Below the pieces are notes generated by a model that worked only from the letters and a program-made list of their open reading frames with translations, made no database searches and was not told the origin of the DNA. 39,868 nucleotides of DNA from Jiangella ureilytica (GTDB taxonomy: Bacteria; Actinomycetota; Actinomycetes; Jiangellales; Jiangellaceae), in NCBI RefSeq assembly GCF_004348545.1, contig NZ_SMKL01000058.1:1-39868 (forward strand), in the 5' to 3' direction. Every line of letters begins with the position of its first letter. Position 1 is the stretch's first letter. This document shows positions 1-8,534 of this stretch, piece after piece. The position numbers and the translations under genes were made by a program.

Positions 1-557
1 CTCCCGCCGCCCCCGCCCCGGCTGGCCCGCATTGCCGTGCCGGCGGACTTGAGCAGGGCGTTGCGCTGCTTGAGCACCCGGTCGTAGTCGGACCGCACGC
101 CGGCGAACCGCGGCGCCCGGGCCACCAGCAGCTCGTCGAGGAACCGGCGCCGCTCGGACGGGTCGCCCTTGACCAGCGCGAGGTCCTCGGGCGCGAACAG
201 CACGGTCGTCAGGACGCCGAGCAGCTCGCGCGGGCGGGGGACCGGGGACCGGTTCAGCCGGGCCCGGTTGGCCCGGCCCGGCGTGATCTCGATCTCGAGC
301 AGCGTGCTGCGATGCTCGCCGCCGGCGGTCTCGACCACGTTGCCGCGCACGACTGCCCGCTCGGCGCCGAGCCGCACGAGCGGGGCGTCCTGCGCGACCC
401 GGTGGCTGCCGAGCGTGGCGAGATAGTTCAGCGCCTCGACGAGGTTGGTCTTGCCCTGGCCGTTGGGGCCGACGAACGCTGTGACGCCCGGATCGAGCGG
501 CAGCTCGACCTGGGCGTACGAGCGGAAGTCGGCCAGCGACAGATGGGCGACGTGCAT
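1..557 (-). CDS. recF: DNA replication and repair protein RecF (partial)
   Basis: RecF is an SMC-like ATPase that binds gapped or nicked DNA and helps load RecA during recombinational repair. The N-terminal 185 residues are present; the gene runs off the left edge, so the C-terminal ABC signature and Walker B are not seen. The protein begins [14 protein letters not shown], followed by the Walker A loop GPNGQGKTN at residues 30-38, both typical of RecF. The ATG at 557 is 19 nt downstream of the gnd stop, and the gene follows gnd and dnaN in one leftward run, the usual actinobacterial order. Confidence 0.95.
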   Translation of the reverse strand, partial: MHVAHLSLADFRSYAQVELPLDPGVTAFVGPNGQGKTNLVEALNYLATLGSHRVAQDAPLVRLGAERAVVRGNVVETAGGEHRSTLLEIEITPGRANRARLNRSPVPRPRELLGVLTTVLFAPEDLALVKGDPSERRRFLDELLVARAPRFAGVRSDYDRVLKQRNALLKSAGTAMRASRGGGGG

Positions 558-576
558 GGGCGGCCGCTCCCGGGGC

Positions 577-1512
577 TCAGGTGCGGGTGTCGCCCGCCCC
601 GGACGTGGGCCCCGCCGCCTTCACCGCGTGGCCGCCGAACTGGTTGCGCAGTGCGGCGACGGCCTTCATGGCGGGGGAGTCGTCCTGGCGGGACTCGAAC
701 CGGGCGAACAGCGCCGCGGTGATGACGGGCGCGGGCACGGAGTTGCGGATCGCCTCTTCGACGGTCCAGCGGCCCTCGCCGGAGTCTTCGACGTAGCCCT
801 CGATCTCGGCCAGCGACGGATCCTGCTCGAGCGCCCGGACCAGCAGGTCGAGCAGCCAGGACCGGACGACGGTGCCGCGCGACCACGCTTTGAGCGTGCC
901 GTGGATGTCGTCGACGATGCCGGACGCGGCCAGCAGCTCGTAGCCCTCGCCGTAGGCCTGCATGAGGCCGTACTCGATGCCGTTGTGGACCATCTTGGCG
1001 TAGTGACCAGCGCCGACGCCGCCAGCGTGGACGAACCCCTCGTCGCGCGGGCCCTCGGGGCGCAGCGCGTCGAAGATCGGCATCAGCCGCTCGACGTGCT
1101 CCTTCGCGCCGCCGGCCATGAGGCCGTAGCCGACCTCGAGGCCCCAGATGCCGCCGGACACGCCGCAGTCGACGTACCCGACGCCCTGAGCGGCCAGGAT
1201 GTCGGCGTGCTGGCGGTCGTCGGTGAACCGCGAGTTGCCGCCGTCGATGACGAGGTCGCCGTCGTCGAGGAGGTCGGCGAGCTCTTGCACGGTGGCCCGG
1301 GTGGGGTCGCCGGCCGGGACCATGACCCAGATGGCCCGTGGCGCGGACAGCCGCTCGACCAGCTCTTTCAGGCTGCCGACGTCGCTGACACCGGGGTTGC
1401 GGTCGTAGCCGACCACCGTGTGCCCGGCGCGACGCAGCCGCTCGCGCATGTTGCCGCCCATGCGACCGAGGCCGACCAGGCCCAGCTCCATGACGTTCCC
1501 TTCCGTGGCCAC
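577..1512 (-). CDS. gnd: 6-phosphogluconate dehydrogenase, decarboxylating (short form)
   Basis: Oxidatively decarboxylates 6-phosphogluconate to ribulose 5-phosphate in the pentose phosphate pathway, in the cytosol. At about 311 residues it is the short bacterial type (about 300), not the 470-residue type. The N-terminal Rossmann motif [12 protein letters not shown] and the catalytic-region string [11 protein letters not shown] are clear. Two starts are possible: GTG at 1512, preceded by GGGGAGGA at good spacing, and ATG at 1491 (MELGLVGLG), preceded by GGAAGG. The ATG gives the N-terminus seen in most relatives. It lies between dnaN and recF, a placement common in actinobacteria. Confidence 0.93.
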   Translation of the reverse strand: MATEGNVMELGLVGLGRMGGNMRERLRRAGHTVVGYDRNPGVSDVGSLKELVERLSAPRAIWVMVPAGDPTRATVQELADLLDDGDLVIDGGNSRFTDDRQHADILAAQGVGYVDCGVSGGIWGLEVGYGLMAGGAKEHVERLMPIFDALRPEGPRDEGFVHAGGVGAGHYAKMVHNGIEYGLMQAYGEGYELLAASGIVDDIHGTLKAWSRGTVVRSWLLDLLVRALEQDPSLAEIEGYVEDSGEGRWTVEEAIRNSVPAPVITAALFARFESRQDDSPAMKAVAALRNQFGGHAVKAAGPTSGAGDTRT

Positions 1513-1696
1513 CAGTGTTCCTCCCCGTAGCGATCAGCCTATGAAGTCGGTGTCGTGCGGAGGTTCCCAACCTCGCTCTGGTCGACATTCACCCTGGACC
1601 GAGGACTCAGGGGGATTCTCGGCCCCCATCGCCATCGGTGGTGCCTGACCCCTCCGTCACGCCGAGCCGCGGCGCACCCCGATGTCACCATCCTTG

Positions 1697-1714
1697 CGCG
1701 CCGGTACCGGCGCG
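1697..1714. terminator. 18-bp perfect palindrome after dnaN
   Basis: CGCGCCGGTACCGGCGCG is a perfect dyad lying 26 nt past the dnaN stop in the 227-nt dnaN-gnd gap. It could fold as a GC-only hairpin that slows or ends dnaN transcription, although no T-run follows; a protein-binding site is an alternative. Only the symmetry is observed. Confidence 0.35.
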
Positions 1715-1739
1715 TGCGACCGGTGCGGCCGGGACGTCG

Positions 1740-2873
1740 TCAGCCCGAGAGCCGGATGGGCATGGCCAGGTAGCGGTAGCCGCCGTCGGGTTCGGCCTCG
1801 AGGCTGGCCACCCCCTGGATGACGACGGGTTTCAGCGGGGTGTCGGTGAAGGACAGGTGCGCGAACGGCGTGCCCAGCGCCTGCAGGCCGTCGAGGAGGT
1901 AGCCCGGGTTGAAGCCGGTGGCGATGGCCGGGCCCTGGACCTCGGCGGGCAGCGCCTCGGATGCCTGCGCGTCCTCGCCGCTGCCGGCCTCGAGGACGAC
2001 CTGGCCCTCGTCGAAGGCGAGCCGGACGGGGGTGTTGCGCTCGGCCACCAGGGCGACGCGCTTCACCGACTCGACCAGCGCGGAGATCTCGACCCGGGCG
2101 ACCGTGGCGGTCTCGGCCGGGAACAGGCGGCGGTAGTTGGGCACCCACTCGCCGTCGATGAGCCGGCTGGTGGTGTGCCGGCCGCCGGCGGCCAGACCCA
2201 GCAGGCTGTCCTGCGAGCCGGTGCCCAGTGCCAGCGTGACCTGGCCCGCCGGGCCCAGCGTCTTGGCGGCGTCGACGAGCGTGCGGGCCGGCACCAGGGC
2301 GACCGCGGAGATGTCGGGCGTGCCGGGGTTCCACGTGAACTCGCGCACGGCCAGGCGGTACCGGTCGGTGGCACCCAGGGTGACGGTCTCGCCCTCGATC
2401 TCGATGCGGATGCCGGTGAGCGTCGGCAGCATGTCGTCGCGCCCGGCGGCGACCGCCACCTGGGTGACGGCCTCGGCCAGGACGGTGCCGTCGACGGTGC
2501 CGGAGGAGTCGGGCATGGAGGGGAGGTCGGGGTACTCCTCGACCGGGAGCGTCAGCAGGGTGAAGCGCGCGCTGCCGCAGGTGATGGTGACCTTGGAGCC
2601 GTCGGCGTGCAGGTCGACCGGCTTGTTGGGCAGCGACCGGGCGATGTCGGCGAGCAGCCGGCCGGAGACCAGGACGGTGCCACCGTCGGCGACGTCGGCC
2701 TCGACGGACACGCGCCCGGACACCTCGTAGTCGAACGACGAGAACGTCACTTGGGTGTCGGACGCGTCGATGCGCAGGCCGGCCAGGACCGGCACCGTCG
2801 GCCGGTTGGGCAGGGTGCGGGCCGTCCAGGCCACCGCCTCTGCCAGTACATCGCGATCGAGCCGGAACTTCAC
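1740..2873 (-). CDS. dnaN: DNA polymerase III beta subunit (sliding clamp)
   Basis: Forms the ring-shaped processivity clamp that tethers DNA polymerase III and repair factors to DNA. The 377-residue protein has the family length and starts MKFRLDRDVLAEAVAWTART, with the three-domain beta-clamp pattern throughout. The internal strings FDYEVSGRVSVEAD and LIDGEWVPNYRRLFP are characteristic. The C-terminus YRYLAMPIRLSG is the conserved clamp end (family MPMR/MPIR-L motif). It is the first gene leftward of the dnaA-dnaN intergenic region, so its leader probably passes through the origin. Confidence 0.97.
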   Translation of the reverse strand: MKFRLDRDVLAEAVAWTARTLPNRPTVPVLAGLRIDASDTQVTFSSFDYEVSGRVSVEADVADGGTVLVSGRLLADIARSLPNKPVDLHADGSKVTITCGSARFTLLTLPVEEYPDLPSMPDSSGTVDGTVLAEAVTQVAVAAGRDDMLPTLTGIRIEIEGETVTLGATDRYRLAVREFTWNPGTPDISAVALVPARTLVDAAKTLGPAGQVTLALGTGSQDSLLGLAAGGRHTTSRLIDGEWVPNYRRLFPAETATVARVEISALVESVKRVALVAERNTPVRLAFDEGQVVLEAGSGEDAQASEALPAEVQGPAIATGFNPGYLLDGLQALGTPFAHLSFTDTPLKPVVIQGVASLEAEPDGGYRYLAMPIRLSG

Positions 2874-3300
2874 CGGTCCGTCCTCCCCTCGGGCGCGAGC
2901 CCGGGTCGTTGTGGTTCGACGTCATCCTTCCACGGGCCGCTGACAGTGACGGCCATAGGCGTCAAACGACGGCCGTGAATCACACGATCCACAGGAACCG
3001 GCCCGCCAGGCTTGTGCGCTGCCCATTGATCCATGGATAGATCAGTCATGGTCATAGCGTTGGTGGAAAGTGTGGAAAACGATGAACGTCGCAGGTGAGC
3101 GGCGCTACCGTTGTCCACGAGGGCTGTGGGTGCGAGCAGTGGGTGACGTGGACCGTCCGAGGTTGTCCACCGGTCGGTGACACTTTCCCCGATGCGGTCC
3201 ACGGCCGGGGCGCTCATGTCCACAAACTTGTCCACAGCCTGTGAGAAGTCGATCACTCCGCGTGCTCGTCGTTCTCCGGCCAGAGGGGCGCGGGCGCCGG
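2874..3300. other. oriC: Probable replication origin oriC (dnaA-dnaN intergenic region)
   Basis: In actinobacteria oriC normally lies between dnaA and dnaN. This 427-nt gap has no credible gene and holds a DnaA-box cluster. One box is perfect (TTGTCCACA, 3228-3236). Near matches are at 3111-3119 (TTGTCCACG), 3164-3172 (TTGTCCACC), 3216-3224 (ATGTCCACA) and, reversed, 3071-3079 (TGTGGAAAA). Weaker ones are at 2985-2993, 3062-3070 and 3195-3203. The boxes at 3216 and 3228 are direct repeats 12 bp apart. The least GC-rich part, about 3020-3080, could be the unwinding region. Origin activity is inferred from position and boxes. Confidence 0.85.
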
Positions 3301-4779
3301 TCACGACTGCCGGGCCTGCTGCTTGATGCGGTTGGTCAGTTCGGTGACCTGATTGAAGACACTGCGCCGCTCGGCCATCAGCTGGCGGATCTTGCGCTCG
3401 GCGTGCATGACGGTGGTGTGGTCGCGGCCGCCGAAGTGCTGGCCGATCTTCGGCAGCGACAGCTCGGTCAGCTCGCGGCACAGGTACATGGCGATCTGCC
3501 GCGCCGTGACGAGGACCCGGCTCCGGCTGGTGCCCTGCAGGTCCTCGATGGTCAGCCCGAAGTAGGCCGACGTCTGCGCCATGATCGTGGCGGCGGTGAT
3601 CTCGGGCCCGGAGTCGGTGGGCACGAGGTCGCGGAGGACGATCTCGGCCAGCGAGAGGTCGACCGGCTGCCGGTTGAGGCTGGCGAACGCCGTGACCCGG
3701 ATCAGTGCGCCCTCGAGCTCGCGGATGTTCGTCGCGATGCGGCTGGCGATGTACTCGAGCACGTCGGGCGGGACGTTCAGGTGGTCCTGGGTGGCCTTCT
3801 TCGACAGGATCGCGATGCGCGTCTCGAGGTCGGGCGGCTGCACGTCGCACGTCAGGCCCCACTCGAACCGGTTGCGGAGACGGTCCTCGAGCGCCGACAG
3901 CTGCTTCGGCGGCCGGTCGGAGGTGATGACGATCTGCTTGTTGGCGTTGTGCAGCGTGTTGAACGTGTGGAAGAACTCCTCCTGCGTCTGGATCTTGCCC
4001 TCGAGGAACTGGATGTCGTCGATGAGCAGGACGTCGACGTCGCGGTACCGGCGCTGGAACGCCGACGCCTTGTCGTCGCGGATGGAGTTGATGAAGTCGT
4101 TGGTGAACTCTTCGGAGCTCACGTAGCGCACCCGGGTGCCGGGGTACATCGTCCGCGTGTAGTGGCCGATGGCGTGCAACAGGTGCGTCTTGCCCAGGCC
4201 CGACTCGCCGTAGACGTGCAACGGGTTGTACGCCTTGCCCGGAGCCTCGGCGACGGCGACGGTGGCGGCGTGCGCGAACCGGTTGCTCGAGCCGATGACG
4301 AAGGTGTCGAACGTGTAGCGCGGGTTCAGGTGCGGCTCGACGTCGCCCCGGCGGGTGTCGGACGGCGAGCGCTGCGGCAGGAACGCGGGTGCCTCGGCCG
4401 CCGCCGAGACCAGGGGGATCTCCTCGGTGTCGACCGACGCCGACGCCGGCGCGTCGAGGTAGCCGGCGCTCATGGGAGGCGGCGGCGGGACGGGGTCGAG
4501 CGGCCCGCTGTCGGCCGGCGGGCTGACGCTGACGGCCAGCCCGACCGGGTGGCCGAGCACCGCGGCCAGGGCGTCGACGATGTGCGCGCGCAGCCGTTGC
4601 TCGACCTGGGCCCGGGCGAAGTCGCTCGGGACGGAGATGACGGCGGTCCCCTCGACGAGCGTGACGGGACGCGCCTGCGAGAGGAAGGCGCGCTGCTGCG
4701 GGCCGATCTCGATGGACTCGAGATCGGTCAGGGCCTTGGCCCAGGCGGTCGGGAAGTCGATACCGGCCTCGTCTGCCAC
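3301..4779 (-). CDS. dnaA: Chromosomal replication initiator protein DnaA
   Basis: AAA+ ATPase that binds DnaA boxes, opens the origin and recruits the helicase. Counting from the GTG at 4779 it is 492 residues. It has the N-terminal interaction domain (about 1-85), a proline-rich linker, and the AAA+ core with Walker [10 protein letters not shown] at 191-199 and Walker B LLIDD at 251-255. The C-terminal DNA-binding domain carries the signature [15 protein letters not shown]. The GTG start is chosen because GGAGG sits five bases upstream and the following [16 protein letters not shown] matches the domain I start. An in-frame extension to 4887 lacks such a site and would overlap the promoter-side DnaA boxes. 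DnaA boxes upstream suggest autoregulation. Confidence 0.97.
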   Translation of the reverse strand: MADEAGIDFPTAWAKALTDLESIEIGPQQRAFLSQARPVTLVEGTAVISVPSDFARAQVEQRLRAHIVDALAAVLGHPVGLAVSVSPPADSGPLDPVPPPPPMSAGYLDAPASASVDTEEIPLVSAAAEAPAFLPQRSPSDTRRGDVEPHLNPRYTFDTFVIGSSNRFAHAATVAVAEAPGKAYNPLHVYGESGLGKTHLLHAIGHYTRTMYPGTRVRYVSSEEFTNDFINSIRDDKASAFQRRYRDVDVLLIDDIQFLEGKIQTQEEFFHTFNTLHNANKQIVITSDRPPKQLSALEDRLRNRFEWGLTCDVQPPDLETRIAILSKKATQDHLNVPPDVLEYIASRIATNIRELEGALIRVTAFASLNRQPVDLSLAEIVLRDLVPTDSGPEITAATIMAQTSAYFGLTIEDLQGTSRSRVLVTARQIAMYLCRELTELSLPKIGQHFGGRDHTTVMHAERKIRQLMAERRSVFNQVTELTNRIKQQARQS

Positions 4780-5148
4780 GGTTCCCTCCAAGCTCGGCGG
4801 TGGGCCGCCGGCCGACAACCCATCCAGAAAAGCAGTGGCGACTGGCTCGGCCACCCCCGTCTTGCCGTTGTCCACATCGTCGTCCACAGGGTGTGGAGGG
4901 TGGCGACACGTGCCGCTTTGTCGCCATCCGCTCTATTGTGACCTGCGCGAACGTGGGACCCCCGTGGAGGGGTCGGTTCGTGCGGACAGCGTGCTGGAGC
5001 ACGTGACGCTAACAACATGCGGCCTGCGCTTCAACTGATGTCCACAGGTTCGGCTGTGGACATCGGCGTGTCGCTGCCGCGCTAGGGACCTATCCTGGTG
5101 CCACGATGAGCGGTTGTCGCGTGAGCGGCGTCGCTCCGGCCGCCGAGT

Positions 5149-5178
5149 TTGACCTGAGGTGCGGCGACCGCGTACCGT
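5149..5178 (+). promoter_or_regulatory. Probable rpmH promoter
   Basis: TTGACC (5149-5154), an 18-nt spacer and TACCGT (5173-5178) resemble a housekeeping sigma-70-type promoter. It would start a leader of about 110 nt before the rpmH GTG at 5297. A second -10-like hexamer TATCCT at 5091 lacks a good -35. Confidence 0.55.
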
Positions 5179-5210
5179 AAATCGGTCCGACGAGGGCTCC
5201 TGTTGTCATG

Positions 5211-5230
5211 CCCGGGGTTCGATTCCCGGG
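5211..5230 (+). other. Hairpin in the rpmH leader
   Basis: CCCGGG, an 8-nt loop GTTCGATT and CCCGGG form a perfect 6-bp stem between the candidate promoter and rpmH. The loop resembles a tRNA T-loop, but no tRNA can be folded around it. It may be a leader structure affecting expression of L34 or RNase P protein; this is inference. Confidence 0.4.
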
Positions 5231-5296
5231 GATGCGCGGATCCCGCACGGCACCCGAAAGCACGCACATCTCACCGATCGACACAGGAGCCCGGAC

Positions 5297-5434
5297 GTGG
5301 TCAAGCGCACCTTCCAGCCGAACACCCGCCGTCGTGCGAAGACTCACGGCTTCCGGCTGCGTATGCGTACGCGCGCCGGCCGTGCCATCCTTGCCGCCCG
5401 CCGCAGCAAGGGCCGTGCCAAGCTGTCCGCCTGA
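5297..5434 (+). CDS. rpmH: 50S ribosomal protein L34
   Basis: Small, very basic protein of the large ribosomal subunit. The 45-residue product [19 protein letters not shown] and the continuing [11 protein letters not shown] are an unmistakable L34. The GTG start at 5297 is preceded by AGGAG at seven bases. rnpA begins 37 nt downstream, the near-universal bacterial pairing. Confidence 0.98.
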   Translation: MVKRTFQPNTRRRAKTHGFRLRMRTRAGRAILAARRSKGRAKLSA

Positions 5435-5471
5435 TCCGGCCGGCACGCTTGCGCTCGCTCGACGATCCGAG

Positions 5472-5849
5472 GTGCTGAAGGCCGAGCACCGGCTCAGGCG
5501 CTCGGCCGATTTCCGGGTGGTCGTGCGCCGCGGCGTCCGCGTCGGGCGGCCGACCATGGTCGTGCATCTGCTGCCCGCCGGCGAGCCCGCCGCGCCGGAC
5601 ACATCCGATGCCGCGCCGGCGTCGGTGGGTCTGGTCGTCGGACGCACGGTTGGGGGTGCAGTGGTGCGCAACACCGTGCGACGCCGTCTGCGTCACCTGC
5701 TCGCCGATCGTATCGCCCGGCTCCCCGCCGGCTCCAAGCTCGTGGTCCGGGCGCTCCCGGGCATCGCCGGCGCTCCCAGCTCCGCCTTGGCGCGTGAGCT
5801 CGACGCCGCCGTCGACCGCGCCGTCTCCCGAGCGGAGCGGCGCCGATGA
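5472..5849 (+). CDS. rnpA: Ribonuclease P protein component
   Basis: Protein cofactor of RNase P, which trims the 5' ends of pre-tRNAs together with the catalytic RNA. The 125-residue product has the expected size. The N-terminus LKAEHRLRRSADFRVVVRRG and the RNR-type motif VVRNTVRRRLRHLL are diagnostic. The GTG at 5472 is the only reasonable start in frame although its ribosome site is weak, so translation may be coupled to rpmH. Its stop overlaps the yidD start (ATGA at 5846). Confidence 0.95.
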   Translation: MLKAEHRLRRSADFRVVVRRGVRVGRPTMVVHLLPAGEPAAPDTSDAAPASVGLVVGRTVGGAVVRNTVRRRLRHLLADRIARLPAGSKLVVRALPGIAGAPSSALARELDAAVDRAVSRAERRR

Positions 5850-6193
5850 AGATCATCCTGGTCGCCTTCCTCAAGGGCTACCGTGCAGTCATCAGCCCGC
5901 TGTACGGGCAGACCTGCCGCTACTACCCGTCCTGCTCGGCGTACGCCTTGAGCTCGGTGGAGCGGCACGGTGCCCTGCGTGGAGGCTGGCTGGCCCTCCG
6001 TCGGCTCGGCCGGTGCCACCCCTGGTGCGCCGGCGGTGTCGATCTCGTCCCCACGTGCGAGAACTACCGCTGGTGGGGCCGGGCAGCCGGGACGGACGGC
6101 GACGACGAGCCGCAGGCGGCGCCGTCGCATGGAGCTTCCGCGCCGAGGGCGGACCTGCCGCCCGGCGCACCGACCTCTCTCCGAGGAGTCTGA
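5846..6193 (+). CDS. yidD: Membrane protein insertion efficiency factor YidD
   Basis: Small membrane-associated protein that supports YidC-dependent membrane protein insertion. The 115-residue product contains the family core: GYRAVISPLYGQTCRYYPSC at residues 11-30 with its cysteines, and GRCHPWCAGGVDLVP near 56-69. The ATG overlaps the rnpA stop by four bases, so translation is probably coupled. The C-terminal tail (about 35 residues) is low-complexity and not conserved in kind. Confidence 0.95.
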   Translation: MKIILVAFLKGYRAVISPLYGQTCRYYPSCSAYALSSVERHGALRGGWLALRRLGRCHPWCAGGVDLVPTCENYRWWGRAAGTDGDDEPQAAPSHGASAPRADLPPGAPTSLRGV

Positions 6194-6200
6194 TACACCC

Positions 6201-7142
6201 GTGGATACCATCCTCGCGCCGTTGTACTACCTGGTCAGCTGGATCATGATCGGCTGGCACTGGGTCTTCGAGCAGCTGATCGGCATCAGTCACGACGGCG
6301 TGAACTGGGCGCTGGCCATCGTCGGCCTCGTCGTGGTCATCCGCATCCTGCTGATCCCGCTGTTCGTGCGGCAGATCAAGTCGCAGCGCAGGATGCAGAT
6401 CCTCCAGCCGCAGCTGCGGGAGCTGCAGAAGAGGTACAAGGGCGACCGCGAGCGTCTCCAGCAGGAGATGATGAAGCTCTACAAGGACACCGGGACCAAC
6501 CCGTTCTCGTCCTGCCTGCCCATCCTGCTCCAGGCGCCGTTCCTGTTCGCCCTGTTCCGGGTGCTCGACGGCGTCGCCAAGGGGCACGAGCGGGGGGCGT
6601 TCACCAGCCAGCCCGAGCTCTTCGAGTCGGCCGGCCAGGCCCAGATCTTCGGCGCCCGCCTGGCCGACACGTTCCTGAACGCCGAGAGCGTCAACACCCG
6701 GATCATCGCCGCCGTGATGGTCGTCCTGATGTGTGCCACGCAGTTCATCACGCAGCGCCAGATCATGCGCAAGAACATGCCGAAGGAGGCCCTCGAAGGG
6801 CCGTTCGCGCAGCAGCAGAAGATCCTCCTGTACGTGCTGCCGCTGGTCTTCGCGTTCTCCGGCGTCTACTTCCCGCTCGGCACGGTGCTGTACTGGCTCA
6901 CGTCGAACATCTGGACCATGGGCCAGCAGCTCTACGTCATCCGGCGCATGCCGGCGCCCGGCACCGAGGCCGAGAAGGCGCACCAGCGTCGGCTCGAGGA
7001 GAAGGCGCGCAAGAAGGGCGAGCCGCTCCCGACCCCGGACGCGGCGGCCGCGGAGCCGGAGACGCCGACCGAGGTCGTCCGGCGGCAGCCGAAGAAGACC
7101 ACGCGCTCGCAGCGCAGCTCGCAGCAGCGAAAGAAGAAGTAG
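6201..7142 (+). CDS. yidC: Membrane protein insertase YidC/OxaI
   Basis: Inserts and folds inner-membrane proteins alone or with SecYEG. From the GTG at 6201 the protein is 313 residues, the short Gram-positive form without the large periplasmic domain. The first membrane segment (LYYLVSWIMIGWHWVFEQLI) is followed by ALAIVGLVVVIRILLIPLF, which contains the groove arginine. Later strings such as DTGTNPFSSCLPILLQAPF are typical. The C-terminal tail is rich in Lys and Arg, as in other forms that bind ribosomes. GAGGAG lies upstream, at a slightly long spacing, within the yidD end. Confidence 0.95.
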   Translation: MDTILAPLYYLVSWIMIGWHWVFEQLIGISHDGVNWALAIVGLVVVIRILLIPLFVRQIKSQRRMQILQPQLRELQKRYKGDRERLQQEMMKLYKDTGTNPFSSCLPILLQAPFLFALFRVLDGVAKGHERGAFTSQPELFESAGQAQIFGARLADTFLNAESVNTRIIAAVMVVLMCATQFITQRQIMRKNMPKEALEGPFAQQQKILLYVLPLVFAFSGVYFPLGTVLYWLTSNIWTMGQQLYVIRRMPAPGTEAEKAHQRRLEEKARKKGEPLPTPDAAAAEPETPTEVVRRQPKKTTRSQRSSQQRKKK

Positions 7143-7145
7143 CCG

Positions 7146-7194
7146 GCGGTCGCGACCGCACCGGCAGCAGGGCTCGACGGGAAGTAGACCCGTC
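7146..7194 (+). other. Palindrome and hairpin between yidC and khpB
   Basis: GCGGTCGCGACCGC (7146-7159) is a perfect 14-bp dyad. A 6-bp stem GACGGG/CCCGTC with a 7-nt loop follows at 7176-7194. They could attenuate read-through or stabilise processed ends; no T-run is present. Confidence 0.3.
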
Positions 7195-7219
7195 CCACGC
7201 ACGAACGTAGAAGGAGTCG

Positions 7220-7744
7220 ATGGTGAGCGACGCTGGCACGGAACTCGATGCGGCGCAGGAGCGAGAGAGCGACACCGGGGTGAGCCTGGCGAAGCGACTC
7301 GAGCGCGAGGGCGACATCGCGGCGGACTACCTGGAGGAACTGCTCGACATCGCCGATCTCGACGGCGACATCGACATGGACGTCGAGGGCGACCGCGCGG
7401 TCGTCTCGATCATCGGTTCGGGCCTCGACGCGCTGGTCGGCGAGAACGGCAAGGTGCTCGAGGCGCTGCAGGAGCTCACGCGCTTGGCGGTCGTGCGCGA
7501 GACGGGCGAGCGCAGCCGGCTGATGCTCGACGTGGGCGGCTTCCGGGCCAACCGGCGCGCTGAGGTCCTCGAGCTCGCGAAGCGGGTCATCGAGGCGGTG
7601 CGGTCCTCCGGCGAGCCGGAGTCGCTGGGTGCGATGTCCCCGTTCGAGCGGAAGGTGGTCCACGACGCCGTCGCCGAGGCGGGCCTGCGCAGCGAGTCCG
7701 AGGGCGAGGAGCCGCGCCGCTACGTCGTGGTGATGCCCGCGTAG
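7220..7744 (+). CDS. khpB: KH/R3H RNA-binding protein KhpB (Jag/SpoIIIJ-associated)
   Basis: Single-stranded nucleic-acid binding protein of the Jag/KhpB family, linked in other bacteria to RNA regulation of growth and division. In the 174-residue product a KH-like fold spans about 50-110 (VVSIIGSGLDALVGENGKVLEALQ) and an R3H domain about 112-172, with LMLDVGGFRANRRAEV and MSPFERKVVHDAV. The short N-terminal region lacks a full Jag-N domain. AAGGAG lies just upstream of the ATG. The position after yidC is conserved across Gram-positives. Confidence 0.93.
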   Translation: MVSDAGTELDAAQERESDTGVSLAKRLEREGDIAADYLEELLDIADLDGDIDMDVEGDRAVVSIIGSGLDALVGENGKVLEALQELTRLAVVRETGERSRLMLDVGGFRANRRAEVLELAKRVIEAVRSSGEPESLGAMSPFERKVVHDAVAEAGLRSESEGEEPRRYVVVMPA

Positions 7745-7810
7745 CCTCGTTCGCCGACCGCGAGGTCGCAGGCGAGGGCGAGTCGCGCACGGGAAAGGCA
7801 ACCAGCGCGT

Positions 7811-7824
7811 GTTTCACGTGAAAC
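7811..7824. promoter_or_regulatory. parS: parS site 1
   Basis: GTTTCACGTGAAAC is the exact 14-bp palindromic core of the bacterial parS site that ParB binds and from which it loads onto DNA. It lies between khpB and rsmG, 32 nt before the rsmG start. Confidence 0.95.
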
Positions 7825-7856
7825 CACACCGTTGAAGTTCTCTGGAGGCCGAGTTC

Positions 7857-8534
7857 GTGGACGACGTCATCGCCGTGCCGGACTCGGCCTCCGCGCTGTT
7901 CGGGGACAGGTTGCCGCTCGCTGTCGTGTACGCGGAACAGCTGGCCGGCCCAGGGATCGAGCGCGGCCTGCTCGGCCCGCGCGAGGTCCCGCGGCTCTGG
8001 GACCGCCACATCCTCAACTCCGCGGTGCTCGGCTCGCTGGTCGATCCGGGGCTGACGGTGGCCGATGTGGGTTCCGGTGCCGGCCTGCCGGGCATACCTC
8101 TGGCGATCGCCCGGCCCGATCTCGAGATCGTGCTGATCGAGCCGCTGCTGCGTCGATGCGAGTTCCTGACGGAGACGGTCACGGCCCTCGGTCTCGACGG
8201 CGTGACCGTGCTGCGGTCACGCGCCGAGGACGTCCGGCCACGGGGGCGCTTCGACGTCGTGACGGCGCGGGCGGTGGCGCCCATGGACCGGCTGGCGGGG
8301 TGGACCCTGCCGCTGTTGCGGCCCGGAGGAGTGCTGCTGGCGCTCAAGGGACGGTCGGTTTCGGAAGAGTTGCGGGATTCTGCCGCGTCATTGGCGAGAA
8401 TGGGCGCGACGTCGTGGAGAGTTGAGGAAGCCGGCGCAGGCGTGGTCGACCCGGTGGCGCGGATCGCCGTCGTGGAGGCCGGCCGTACGGGAACGCCGGA
8501 AGGACGTGCACGACAACGGAGGACGAAGAGATGA
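7857..8534 (+). CDS. rsmG: 16S rRNA (guanine527-N7)-methyltransferase RsmG
   Basis: SAM-dependent enzyme that methylates G527 of 16S rRNA; loss gives low-level streptomycin resistance in several bacteria. The 225-residue product carries [20 protein letters not shown] followed by the SAM-binding loop [13 protein letters not shown] (72-79 for the glycine core). Both are diagnostic. The start is GTG at 7857, with GGAGG nine bases upstream. The stop overlaps the parA ATG (ATGA), as in other actinobacteria where rsmG, parA and parB are co-transcribed. Confidence 0.96.
   Translation: MDDVIAVPDSASALFGDRLPLAVVYAEQLAGPGIERGLLGPREVPRLWDRHILNSAVLGSLVDPGLTVADVGSGAGLPGIPLAIARPDLEIVLIEPLLRRCEFLTETVTALGLDGVTVLRSRAEDVRPRGRFDVVTARAVAPMDRLAGWTLPLLRPGGVLLALKGRSVSEELRDSAASLARMGATSWRVEEAGAGVVDPVARIAVVEAGRTGTPEGRARQRRTKR

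Larger units (their letters stand above)
4780..5296. promoter_or_regulatory. Divergent dnaA-rpmH region with DnaA boxes
   Basis: This 517-nt gap has no supported gene. Upstream of dnaA it holds a perfect DnaA box TTGTCCACA (4868-4876) and TCGTCCACA (4880-4888), 12 bp apart. Near 5040 is an inverted pair, ATGTCCACA (5038-5046) and TGTGGACAT (5055-5063). These fit DnaA autoregulation or an accessory origin element. The rightward half contains a promoter-like pair and a hairpin ahead of rpmH, listed separately. The role of the boxes is inferred. Confidence 0.75.

Noticed and set aside
2870-5002. Long minus-strand open frame of 710 codons across dnaA
   Set aside because: It is a +1-frame shadow of dnaA with Arg/Pro-rich, low-information translation, as expected in high-GC DNA.
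5205-5260. tRNA gene or tRNA fragment ahead of rpmH
   Set aside because: Only a T-loop-like hairpin is present. The acceptor stem, D-arm and anticodon arm cannot be found, and the would-be T-stem pairs properly only with an enlarged loop.
5159-5296. Extended rpmH product of 91 residues
   Set aside because: L34 is about 45 residues, and the GTG at 5297 has its own ribosome site; the extension covers the promoter and leader.
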